NCBI RefSeq assembly: GCF_901687125.1
Contig: NZ_CABFJY010000013.1
Coordinates: 1 to 42,331 of the forward strand
From: Actinobacillus vicugnae
Lineage (GTDB): Bacteria > Pseudomonadota > Gammaproteobacteria > Enterobacterales > Pasteurellaceae
DNA length: 42,331 bases
Direction of reading: 5' to 3'
The translations under genes and the position numbers were made by a program. Below are positions 26,549-34,359 of this stretch, one piece after another. A model generated the notes under the pieces. The model was given only the letters and a program-made list of their open reading frames with translations, was not told the DNA's origin and searched no databases. The first letter of the stretch is position 1, and every line of letters begins with the position of its first letter.

Positions 26549-29500
26549 ATGTGGAAATTGATTAAAACCGTGGGGTTTATCCCTTATCTTGCTATCGCAT
26601 TTTTAAATGCGAGTGTGGACTTAGCACATAAAATTACTATTCAAAATGTGTTACTCAAAAGCTTTGAAGGCAACACATTAGTGATGATGACCGCAATGAT
26701 AAATGCGATGATTTTATTGCCTTTTATTTTATTATTTTCACCTTCCGCTTGGATTAGTGATCGTTTCTCCCGCACTAAAGTTATTCGTATTAGTACTGCT
26801 GCGGCAGTGATCATAAGCGGTTTAATTTGTATCTGTTATTTGACAGGCCAATTTTATTTAGCATTTGCTTTAACCTTAATACTTGCAGTGCAAAGTGCGA
26901 TTTATTCACCTGCAAAATATAGCATTATTAAATCTATGGTTGGGACAGAGCAGCTTGGTGTGGCAAATGGAGTTATTCAGGCTTTAACCATTGTGGCGAT
27001 TTTATTCAGTTCTTTTGCATTTTCTTTTTTCTTTGAAAGTCACTATGCACTAAGCACTAATCCAGATGAAATCTTACAAAGTGTTGCACCGATTGGGTTT
27101 GCTCTGGTGAGCTTAAGTGTGCTTGAAATGCTTTGTGCGTTCCGCCTTCCACACTATGCGCAAGCGGTCGAAAAAACTCAAAATTTTGCAATTCATAAAT
27201 ATCTCTCTCTACACTATTTACGCGATAACTTACAAGAAATTCGCAAAGATAAAAATATTTGGCTCAGTATTATTGGTTTAAGCTTATTTTGGGGCGTGTC
27301 ACAAGTTGTCGTCGCTGCATTTCCTGCCCACTATAAAGCGGTGTTTGATACAGATAATGCTATGGTTATTCAGGCTATTTTAGCAGTAAGTGGTTTAGGA
27401 TTGATTGTCGGCTCTGTGATTGCTGGTAAGGCTTCGAAATTACATATTGAATTGGGCATTGTGCCTGTGGGCGCATTAGGAATTTTTATTTCACTATTCT
27501 GCTTAACCCTAGTGAGTAGCCATTTGCTATTAGTGTTATGTTCATTTGGTTTTGGCTTTTTTGGTGGCTTATTTATTGTGCCACTTAATGCAACTATTCA
27601 ATATTTTGCACCAGAAAAAAGCAGTGGCAGCATTATGGCGGGTAATAATTTTGTACAAAATGTACTTATGGTCGGCTTCTTAATGTTAAGCATTGTGTTT
27701 GTTGAAATGAATATCTCAACCATAGGTTTATTTATTTTTGCTTCAACGGTTTGCCTGTTAGGCAGTCTTTATACGATGTCGCAATTACCGCATTTGTTTA
27801 TGCGTTTGCTGTTGTTACCAATTCTTAAAACAAATTACCGTTTTCATGTGGACGGCTTAAAGCATTTGCCGCAAAGTGGAGGTGTATTATTACTTGGTAA
27901 TCATATTAGTTGGATTGACTGGATGGTGTTGCAAGCAGCAAGCCCACGTGCGATTAAATTTGTGATGTTCCGCCCTATTTATAATAAGTGGTATTTGAAT
28001 TGGTTTTTCCGTATTTTTAAAGTGATTCCAATTGGTGCGGGATCAAGCCGTGAATCTATTCAAGCTATTCGTGAATGTTTGGTGCGTGGTGAAGTTGTTG
28101 CGTTATTTCCAGAAGGGCATATTAGTTACAACGGTCAAATTAATGAATTTAAAAAAGGTTTTGAACACGTTTTAGCGGATTTAGACAATGTCACTACTGT
28201 GCCATTTTATTTACGTGGCTTATGGGGCTCAAGCTTTTCAAGAGCCGATAGTTTCTATAAAACACAAACCAAAAAACGAGGTAAGCGTGAAATTTTAGTC
28301 GCATTTGGTAAACCGATCACAGGTTTTATTGATGCGGTAGCGATGAAACAAAAAGTGGTTGAACTTTCATTTAGTGCTTGGGAACATTTTATCGATCGCC
28401 AACAGCCTTTAACTTATCAATGGCTTGAGATGGCGCGTGAACATCGTTTTAAAACCAGCCTTGTGGATGCGCAAGGGATGAAGCTAAATAATACGCAATT
28501 TATTACAGCGGTGTTATTGTTTATCAAAGCGCTTAGAAAGCCATTGCAACATGATAAACGGGTTGGGGTGTTGCTACCAAGTTCGGTTGCTGGTGCGATT
28601 GTAAATATGGCGTTATTGGTGATGGGGAAAGTACCTGTAAATTTAAACTACACCCTTAGCCAAGAAAACATGGAAAAAGCATTAGCGAAAGCTGAGATTC
28701 AGCATGTGATTACCGCTGAAAAATTCTTAGTAAAACTTGCCGATAAAGGCTTTGATTTTAGCCAGATGTTGGCAAATAAAACTATTTTTGCAGAAAAAAT
28801 CGCAAAATCGACCGCTAAATTCACCAAAATTCATACATTTTTAATTGCATTATGTGCGCCTGAATGGTGGATTAAGGCTCGCTATTTTGCGAGTGTTGAG
28901 CTAAATGATACTGCAACGATTCTATTTAGTAGCGGTAGCGAAGATGAACCGAAAGGCATTGAATTAAGTCATAAAAATTTACTTACCAACATCAAGCAAG
29001 TTAGTGAATTGCTTAATTTCAGAAAAGAGGATGTGATTCTTAATTCTTTACCCATTTTCCATAGCTTCGGTTTAACAGTGACTATGCTTATGCCTCTGTG
29101 CGAAGGTGTTAAAGCAGTTTGTGTGCCTGATCCAACCGATGGCGCAATGGTGGGAAAAATGAGTGCACAGCATCAAGTGAGTATTTTATTCGGCACTTCA
29201 ACTTTCTTCCGTTTATACACTCGTAATAAAAAATTGCATCCGCTGATGTTTCAAAATGTGCGTATGGTGATTTCGGGTGCAGAAAAATTAAAGGCGGATG
29301 TAAAAGAAGCGTTTCGCCTAAAATTTGGTTTAGAGATTTTAGAAGGCTACGGCACAACTGAAACAGCGCCTGTGGCATCGGTAAATATGCCAAATATGTT
29401 AGATCCCGATACATTTAAAGCATTTATTTTCCATAAAGAAAACTCTGTGGGTTTGCCATTGCCAGGCACGATTATGAAAGTGGTTGATCCAGACACGTTA

Positions 29501-30001
29501 CAAGAATTAGCCACAGGTGAAGACGGGTTGATTCTGATTGGCGGTGGGCAAGTCATGAAAGGCTATCTAAATGAGCCAGAAAAAACGGCAGGGGTTATTG
29601 TCGATTTAGAGGGCGTGCGCTATTACAAAACGGGAGATAAAGGACATATTGATGAAAAAGGTTTTATTAGCATCGTGGATCGTTATTCTCGTTTTGCCAA
29701 AATTGGAGGCGAAATGATCAGCTTAGGCGCTTTAGAAGAAAAGTTAGTGCCAATTTTTAGCGAAGAAACTCAAATTAGTGCGACAGCAATTGCTGATGAG
29801 AAAAAAGGCGAAAGCATCGTGCTATTAGTGAAATCTGAACTGGATTTAGCAGAAATTAAACAGCGAATCAAAGCCACTAATTTGCCTGCCATTATGTTGC
29901 CGAGTGAAGTGTTAATGGTTGAAGAAATTCCTGTATTAGGCTCAGGCAAGGTTGATTTTAAAGGTGTGAAAAGCTTAGCAAAACGGCTTCTAGCTGCTTA
30001 A
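26549..30001 (+). CDS. Fused LplT-Aas: lysophospholipid transporter / 2-acyl-GPE acyltransferase / acyl-ACP synthetase
   Basis: Three proteins of one repair pathway are joined in 1150 residues. Residues 1 to about 405 are an MFS transporter like LplT, which flips lysophospholipids inward. Residues about 420-630 are a PlsC-type acyltransferase with the HX4D motif His452/Asp457 (GNHISWIDW) and FPEGH at 520-524. Residues about 650-1150 are an AMP-binding acyl-ACP synthetase with TILFSSGSEDEPKGIE, GYGTTETAPVASV and YYKTGDKGHI. E. coli encodes LplT (397) and Aas (719) as adjacent genes; their sum of 1116 equals this length, and the same fusion occurs in other bacteria. It re-acylates 2-acyl-lysoPE formed by lipoprotein maturation or phospholipase action. 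The promoter carries the large dyad at 26458-26510. A near-match uptake sequence lies at 27160-27169. Confidence 0.93.
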   Translation: MWKLIKTVGFIPYLAIAFLNASVDLAHKITIQNVLLKSFEGNTLVMMTAMINAMILLPFILLFSPSAWISDRFSRTKVIRISTAAAVIISGLICICYLTGQFYLAFALTLILAVQSAIYSPAKYSIIKSMVGTEQLGVANGVIQALTIVAILFSSFAFSFFFESHYALSTNPDEILQSVAPIGFALVSLSVLEMLCAFRLPHYAQAVEKTQNFAIHKYLSLHYLRDNLQEIRKDKNIWLSIIGLSLFWGVSQVVVAAFPAHYKAVFDTDNAMVIQAILAVSGLGLIVGSVIAGKASKLHIELGIVPVGALGIFISLFCLTLVSSHLLLVLCSFGFGFFGGLFIVPLNATIQYFAPEKSSGSIMAGNNFVQNVLMVGFLMLSIVFVEMNISTIGLFIFASTVCLLGSLYTMSQLPHLFMRLLLLPILKTNYRFHVDGLKHLPQSGGVLLLGNHISWIDWMVLQAASPRAIKFVMFRPIYNKWYLNWFFRIFKVIPIGAGSSRESIQAIRECLVRGEVVALFPEGHISYNGQINEFKKGFEHVLADLDNVTTVPFYLRGLWGSSFSRADSFYKTQTKKRGKREILVAFGKPITGFIDAVAMKQKVVELSFSAWEHFIDRQQPLTYQWLEMAREHRFKTSLVDAQGMKLNNTQFITAVLLFIKALRKPLQHDKRVGVLLPSSVAGAIVNMALLVMGKVPVNLNYTLSQENMEKALAKAEIQHVITAEKFLVKLADKGFDFSQMLANKTIFAEKIAKSTAKFTKIHTFLIALCAPEWWIKARYFASVELNDTATILFSSGSEDEPKGIELSHKNLLTNIKQVSELLNFRKEDVILNSLPIFHSFGLTVTMLMPLCEGVKAVCVPDPTDGAMVGKMSAQHQVSILFGTSTFFRLYTRNKKLHPLMFQNVRMVISGAEKLKADVKEAFRLKFGLEILEGYGTTETAPVASVNMPNMLDPDTFKAFIFHKENSVGLPLPGTIMKVVDPDTLQELATGEDGLILIGGGQVMKGYLNEPEKTAGVIVDLEGVRYYKTGDKGHIDEKGFISIVDRYSRFAKIGGEMISLGALEEKLVPIFSEETQISATAIADEKKGESIVLLVKSELDLAEIKQRIKATNLPAIMLPSEVLMVEEIPVLGSGKVDFKGVKSLAKRLLAA

Positions 30002-30010
30002 TGCAAATAG

Positions 30011-30144
30011 ACAAGCGGTCGAATTAGCAGAAAATGTCGAAATTCTGTAGCAAATGCACCAAAGTGCAAATTTGTTTCAATGATGTAGCAACGGCTACAT
30101 CATATACCGCACTTTTTTACAAAATCTGACCGCTTGCTTTTTTT
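30011..30144 (+). terminator. Uptake-sequence pair and hairpin ending lplT-aas
   Basis: CAAGCGGTC (30012-30020) can pair with GACCGCTTG (30128-30136), followed by seven T residues (30138-30144). Inside lies a perfect 10-bp hairpin, ATGATGTAGC/GCTACATCAT (30080-30103, loop AACG), with a T-tract at 30113-30118. Either structure could end the lplT-aas message, which converges on gshF. A single H. influenzae-type uptake core (ACCGCACTT, 30106-30114) also lies here and may be chance. Confidence 0.55.
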
Positions 30145-30161
30145 ATTAAGAACTAAGATGC

Positions 30162-32438
30162 TTATGAAGGCAATTCAGGGAACAGCATTTTTATAACCGC
30201 TTTGGTTAAACGACGAGATTTTCCTTGGTATGGGAAAATATGCATCATCATCATTGGATTAAAGTTAGCTTCAATCACTCCCCAAGACTGGAGAGACGGT
30301 TCGGCAGCTTTGGTTAAATCTGGAATAATTAAATCAACCCCACAAACTTTTGCTCCCATTGCTTTCGTAATGCTTACGGCTAATTGCTTATAACTGTCGT
30401 GCATTTGGTCGGTCATATCAATGGAATCGCCCCCCGTACTGATATTTGAGTTTGCACGTAACTGAACGATCTGACCTTCAGCTGGAATGGATTCTGGCGT
30501 GAGTCCCTGTTCTTTTAGTTGAAGCAATTCAATCTCGCCGAGCGTAATTTTTTTCAGTGGTGAACGAGAGCCATCGCCTCGTAGCGGATCACTGTTTTTC
30601 GCTTCAACCAATTCTCGCACGCTATGTACACCATCGCCTTTGACATTTGCAGGTACGCGTAATAACACTGCTAGAGTTTCATCGCCTAACACGAAGAAGC
30701 GATACTCTGTTCCCACCAAATAGTCTTCGACCATCACTTCTTTGTCTTCACGGAAAGCAATTTCAATCGCTTTAGCAAAATCTGCTTTATCAGTCACACC
30801 TTGCTGGAAAATAGTAATACCTAACCCATAATTAGTTGATTTTGGCTTAATGACTACCGCTTTGCCTTCAAATAATGGATAGTGTGCAACTGCCTGTTCT
30901 GGAGAAGTAAATTCCACACTTTTTGGCACATTAAAACCTGCTTTCGCTAGCACTTTTTTGGTTACCACTTTATTTTCCATAATTAATGGCGAAATATATT
31001 GATCGTGGCTGGTCATATTGCCATTTTTGACATATTCGAGATGATCCGCAAATTTAAGGGCTAGGAATTGATCATTTTCATCAAGTAATTCGATCTGTAA
31101 TCCTTGTTGGATTGCATCAAATAATAAGGCTTGTGTAGAAAGCTCCATATTATCGAAAGCAGAAATCGCATAAAAACGTTCGAATGCTTGTGCTTTGTAT
31201 TGTTGTGCAAGTTGTACGCCTAGCGCTTTATAGCTGCCCACTTGTTCAATTGCCTTGAGTAAACGACCGTTTACCGTTTGGCTCGGGTCGACAAATTGGG
31301 CTAATTTTTGTTGGACTAAATCTTTGTCCGTTTGAGACGCTACCAGATCGTCAAGCATCGCTAACATTTCAGTTAGGATCGTTTCACCTTCTGCTTGGAA
31401 AGCTGTTGCTGAACGAGGATCTTCAAGCGCTACTTGGTATAACATTTGTTTGCCAATTTCGACTTGTTTTTGACCGCTTGTTTCATCCATCCACAACATT
31501 GTAAGTAAGAATAAATGAATAAATTTCGCATCAGCCAATTCAATACCGTAAGGCGAAAATGGGTTTAAATCAAATAGGCGGAATTCCGCATATTTAACGC
31601 CTTTTTCTAGTAATTCACGAGCTTTTTTGGCACCACGTAAGCGCACATTTGAGTAGAATTCTTTTTCTGCGAGCAAATCGCCTGTAGCCACAAAATGCTC
31701 TAAAGATTCAACATATTGTTGCAGGCTATCGTGATTGATCACTACGTGCGGGGTATTCACATAACCATAAGGGCTTGAACGTAAGCTACGCACTAATTGC
31801 CCCTCTGCAAGCGGTCGATTTTCACCAAAATATTGCGATTCCACCGTAGGGGTTGCCGCAAGCAAATAAACCAAAATCCACTGATAGCGTAAAAAGTTAT
31901 TTGCTAACTTCATATATAGCGCATTACGGAAAGCGATTTTATCGCTATATTCGGTTTGTAGCGCAAAAGCCGTTTTGATAAATTCATCAGAGATCTGGAA
32001 GTTGTAGTGAATACCACTCACCATTTGCTTATATTTGCCATAGATCGCTGAAAGATGCTTACGATAGTTCACATCCCATTCGTTATCTAGTTGCGCTTCT
32101 TTAATTTGCGATTCTGGTGGTAATCCTGCTGGCATACTTAGCGGAAAAATATATTCATCTTCGGCAAGTGAACGTAAAGTCACTTCATGAATTGCTGAGA
32201 GCCAGCGGTAAGTATCTTCTAATTTTTCATTTGGTGGCGTGATCAGCTCTAATTGGCTTTCCGCAAAATCGGTTTGAATATAGGGATGATAACTGCGATT
32301 ACCAAAAACACTAGGGTGTGCAGTAGTCACAATATTTCCTTTATTATCAATACGTTGGCTCTCTTTCTCAATACCAAATTTGCCTTGTTGAAACAGTAAA
32401 CCAAGCTGATAAGTTTTAATAAGTTGCTGTAATTTCAT
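30162..32438 (-). CDS. gshF: Bifunctional glutamate-cysteine ligase / glutathione synthetase
   Basis: This single protein performs both ATP-dependent steps of glutathione synthesis: gamma-glutamylcysteine formation, then addition of glycine. The 758 residues match the Pasteurella multocida enzyme (757). The N-terminal part (to about residue 470) is the GshA-like ligase, with FGIEKESQRI near residue 21, FAESQLELITPP near 58 and YAEFRLFDLNPF near 290. The C-terminal part (about 480-755) is an ATP-grasp domain with KPKSTNYGLGI, EVMVEDYLVG, EANFNPMMMMHIFPY and RANSNISTGGDS. AAAAGGA precedes the ATG. An uptake sequence lies in the gene at 31472-31481. Fused gshF (also written gshAB) is a Pasteurellaceae and Firmicutes trait, absent from enterobacteria. 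Confidence 0.97.
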   Translation of the reverse strand: MKLQQLIKTYQLGLLFQQGKFGIEKESQRIDNKGNIVTTAHPSVFGNRSYHPYIQTDFAESQLELITPPNEKLEDTYRWLSAIHEVTLRSLAEDEYIFPLSMPAGLPPESQIKEAQLDNEWDVNYRKHLSAIYGKYKQMVSGIHYNFQISDEFIKTAFALQTEYSDKIAFRNALYMKLANNFLRYQWILVYLLAATPTVESQYFGENRPLAEGQLVRSLRSSPYGYVNTPHVVINHDSLQQYVESLEHFVATGDLLAEKEFYSNVRLRGAKKARELLEKGVKYAEFRLFDLNPFSPYGIELADAKFIHLFLLTMLWMDETSGQKQVEIGKQMLYQVALEDPRSATAFQAEGETILTEMLAMLDDLVASQTDKDLVQQKLAQFVDPSQTVNGRLLKAIEQVGSYKALGVQLAQQYKAQAFERFYAISAFDNMELSTQALLFDAIQQGLQIELLDENDQFLALKFADHLEYVKNGNMTSHDQYISPLIMENKVVTKKVLAKAGFNVPKSVEFTSPEQAVAHYPLFEGKAVVIKPKSTNYGLGITIFQQGVTDKADFAKAIEIAFREDKEVMVEDYLVGTEYRFFVLGDETLAVLLRVPANVKGDGVHSVRELVEAKNSDPLRGDGSRSPLKKITLGEIELLQLKEQGLTPESIPAEGQIVQLRANSNISTGGDSIDMTDQMHDSYKQLAVSITKAMGAKVCGVDLIIPDLTKAAEPSLQSWGVIEANFNPMMMMHIFPYQGKSRRLTKAVIKMLFPELPS

Positions 32439-32547
32439 AATTATCCTTTTCGCGATAAATATATGAGACGGAGTTCCTTCCCAAAAATAGCATACTTTTT
32501 TAGTTGGGTTTATAGCTGATTGATAAGATAGTAGATGATTTGGTTAT

Positions 32548-32573
32548 AAAAAAGCACGGCGGTTGCCGTGCTT
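32548..32573 (-). terminator. Terminator of psd
   Basis: On the minus strand AAGCACGGC (32573-32565) pairs with GCCGTGCTT (32560-32552) over 9 bp with a 4-nt loop, followed by a T run to 32548. It lies 18 nt after the psd stop and separates psd from gshF. Confidence 0.9.
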
Positions 32574-32591
32574 GAGAAGGTAAGAGAGGCC

Positions 32592-33482
32592 TTATTTGAT
32601 ACTCGCTAAACGCTCACCCATGCGGGTTTCTACACCAGCTTGGAGATGTGATTCTAGTTTAATCGCATCTTTCGGGAAGAGGTTAATTACCGTTGAGCCT
32701 AAGCGGAAAGCGCCCATCTCTTGCCCTTTTTTCAAGTGAACTGCGGTTTCGCCAGTTGTTTCGTAGTGATATTCCACCACATCTTTTGCACGTGGCGGGT
32801 TAATAACGCCTGCCCAAACTGTGCTTATACTTGCTGTGATTGTTGCACCTACAAGGATTTGTACCATAGGGCCAAATTCGGTTTCAAATTCACAAATTAC
32901 ACGTTCGTTACGTGCAAATAAATTTGGTACGTGTTCGGCTAGGAAGGGGTTTACCGAGAATAATTCGCCTGGTACATAGCACATTTTTGTTAATGTTCCG
33001 TCGCATGGCATATGTACTCGGTGGTAATCACGAGGCGATAAATACGTGGTAATAAATTGTCCATTTTTAAATTTATTCGCCATTTCTTGATCGTTTGCTA
33101 ATAGCGTTTCAAGCGTGAAGTAGTGACCTTTAGCCTGTAATAAACGGTCATCTTCAATATTGCCCGATTCGCTCACTTTACCGTCTGCAGGTAAGCAAAG
33201 TGCTTGAACATCTTGGTTGATTGGGCGTGCATTTTCTTTTAATGGTCGAATAAAAAATTCGTTAAAGGTTGCATAATCAGAAGCGTTGCTTTTTTGTGCT
33301 TCAGATAAATTCACATTATATTGTTTAGCAAATGCACGAATAATAAAGTGAGTCACCACACCCCATTTTTGTTCTGCTAACCAACCTGCTAAACGAGTGA
33401 TAGGAAGTTGTGGAAAAATATATTGAAACGCCACTTTCACACGTTGCCAATAAGTTGGCGTTGGGTAGGATTTTAAAGACAT
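32592..33482 (-). CDS. psd: Phosphatidylserine decarboxylase proenzyme
   Basis: Psd converts phosphatidylserine to phosphatidylethanolamine at the inner membrane. It is made as a proenzyme that cleaves itself at LGST (261-264), between Gly262 and Ser263, so that Ser263 becomes the pyruvoyl group of the alpha chain. The likely self-cleavage triad is Asp100 (PADGKV), His157 (SPRDYHRVHMP) and Ser263, equivalent to E. coli D90/H147/S254. The 296 residues are normal for the PSD-B type I family. It supplies the phosphatidylethanolamine that the LplT-Aas protein repairs, though the two genes are not in one unit. Confidence 0.97.
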   Translation of the reverse strand: MSLKSYPTPTYWQRVKVAFQYIFPQLPITRLAGWLAEQKWGVVTHFIIRAFAKQYNVNLSEAQKSNASDYATFNEFFIRPLKENARPINQDVQALCLPADGKVSESGNIEDDRLLQAKGHYFTLETLLANDQEMANKFKNGQFITTYLSPRDYHRVHMPCDGTLTKMCYVPGELFSVNPFLAEHVPNLFARNERVICEFETEFGPMVQILVGATITASISTVWAGVINPPRAKDVVEYHYETTGETAVHLKKGQEMGAFRLGSTVINLFPKDAIKLESHLQAGVETRMGERLASIK

Positions 33483-33532
33483 TAAGTTGCATCCTTTTTA
33501 TTCAATTATACAAATAGGCGCGAAGTATAACA

Positions 33533-33661
33533 GAAAGAAAAGTGAATTACCTAATGTTATCAAAAAGCAATAAGGTGCTGAGTTAAGACGTAGTACAGCG
33601 ATAGAGGAATTAGACTACGTGTTACCTTAACTCAGCAAATTTGTTATACGAAAGAAAAGTG
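33533..33661. repeat. Long hairpin bracketed by 12-bp direct repeats, between psd and comE1
   Basis: GAAAGAAAAGTG occurs at 33533-33544 and again at 33650-33661. Between them TGCTGAGTTAAG (33576-33587) and CTTAACTCAGCA (33626-33637) are perfect 12-bp inverted repeats, nested with ACGTAGT (33588-33594) and ACTACGT (33614-33620). The hairpin follows the comE1 stop by 26 nt on the minus strand and is succeeded by ACCTTATTGCTTTTTG, so it could end the comE1 message. The bracketing direct repeats look like a target duplication or a recombination footprint; no coding capacity is present. Confidence 0.7.
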
Positions 33662-33662
33662 T

Positions 33663-34022
33663 TTATTGAAGGACGATGCGATCACGATTTTTATCGAGGG
33701 TTGCTTTACCTATACCTGAAACATCGGTCAGTTGCTCTAGGCTGCTAAATGAGCCGTTTTTGGTGCGATATTCAACAATCGCTTGCGCTTTTTTCGCACC
33801 GATACCAACTAATTTATCTTGAATTTCGGCTGCGGTAGCGGTGTTAATATTAACTAGATTCGCACTGTTTAACATGTCAGGCTGTTTTTGTGCAGTTGCG
33901 GGGGCATTTTGTACTACTGGTGTGGGTTCGGCGTTGGCGGTCTTCGCTTTTTCTGCTGCAAATGTATTTGCTGAGAACATTGCTACTAATACGCTTAGCC
34001 CAAGTTTTAAACGGGTTTTCAT
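33663..34022 (-). CDS. comE1: ComE1/ComEA-like periplasmic helix-hairpin-helix DNA-binding protein
   Basis: ComE1 binds incoming double-stranded DNA in the periplasm during natural transformation and helps pull it through the outer membrane. The 119-residue protein has a signal peptide ending AFA (about residue 23), a 30-residue Ala/Pro/Gln linker and a double HhH domain at about 57-118. The DNA-gripping turns are LVGIGAKKAQAI and VSGIGKATL. Homologues in Pasteurella multocida have also been reported to bind fibronectin when exposed on the surface. A competence-type CRP-S site lies about 100 bp upstream. It is divergent from oapA, with a 337-bp gap between. Confidence 0.93.
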   Translation of the reverse strand: MKTRLKLGLSVLVAMFSANTFAAEKAKTANAEPTPVVQNAPATAQKQPDMLNSANLVNINTATAAEIQDKLVGIGAKKAQAIVEYRTKNGSFSSLEQLTDVSGIGKATLDKNRDRIVLQ

Positions 34023-34118
34023 AAGTGTCTCCTTTATTTTTAAATATGTTTTTAAGATAATGTTGTTTCGAATTACTCTAACTTGTTAAACATTTGGTCG
34101 GCAACGCACGGGAATTAT

Positions 34119-34140
34119 TTTTGCGATCTAGATCGAGAAA
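34119..34140 (-). promoter_or_regulatory. CRP-S (Sxy-dependent) competence site upstream of comE1
   Basis: The 22-bp site reads TTTTGCGATC, TA, GATCGAGAAA. The left half is the exact competence-regulon half-site, with TGCGA instead of the ordinary CRP TGTGA; the right half has two mismatches. On the minus strand a -10-like TAGAGT (34080 down to 34075) would put the start about 61 nt from the site centre, the class I CRP distance. Such sites need both CRP and Sxy in H. influenzae, where comE1 is a competence-regulon gene. Confidence 0.78.
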
Positions 34141-34359
34141 ATGGGCTATTTTGTAGTCAGATTAAGCGAATGTAAGAAGCCAAAAAGAGGTAAATTCTGA
34201 AAATTTACGGCTTTTGCAAAATATTTCAAAAATATTACCGCTTGCAGTGTTAAATTTTCTGAAAAATCGTGTGCTGATTAAAGAGAAATACTTTAAAATG
34301 GGGATAATTTATTCAGCGGGGTATTTCCCATTATTTTTCACCTTAAATTGGAAAGTTAA
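34141..34359 (+). other. Gene-free leader region upstream of oapA
   Basis: No gene is visible. Two possible RNA hairpins are seen: AGCC/GGCT plus GTAAATT/AATTTAC (34178-34212, loop CTGAA, followed by TTTTGC), and AATGGG/CCCATT (34297-34332, followed by ATTTTT). The second could be a leader terminator 27 nt before the oapA start, or simply part of the untranslated region. A weak -10-like TAAAAT lies at 34294-34299. A degenerate uptake word lies near 34239. Confidence 0.35.

Noticed and set aside
29109..29414. Antisense reading frame inside lplT-aas
   Set aside because: It is a shadow of a strongly conserved AMP-binding domain with no start signals.
30106..30114. H. influenzae-type uptake core ACCGCACTT
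   Set aside because: A single 9-mer in 42 kb is compatible with chance and the other uptake words are all of the Apl type.
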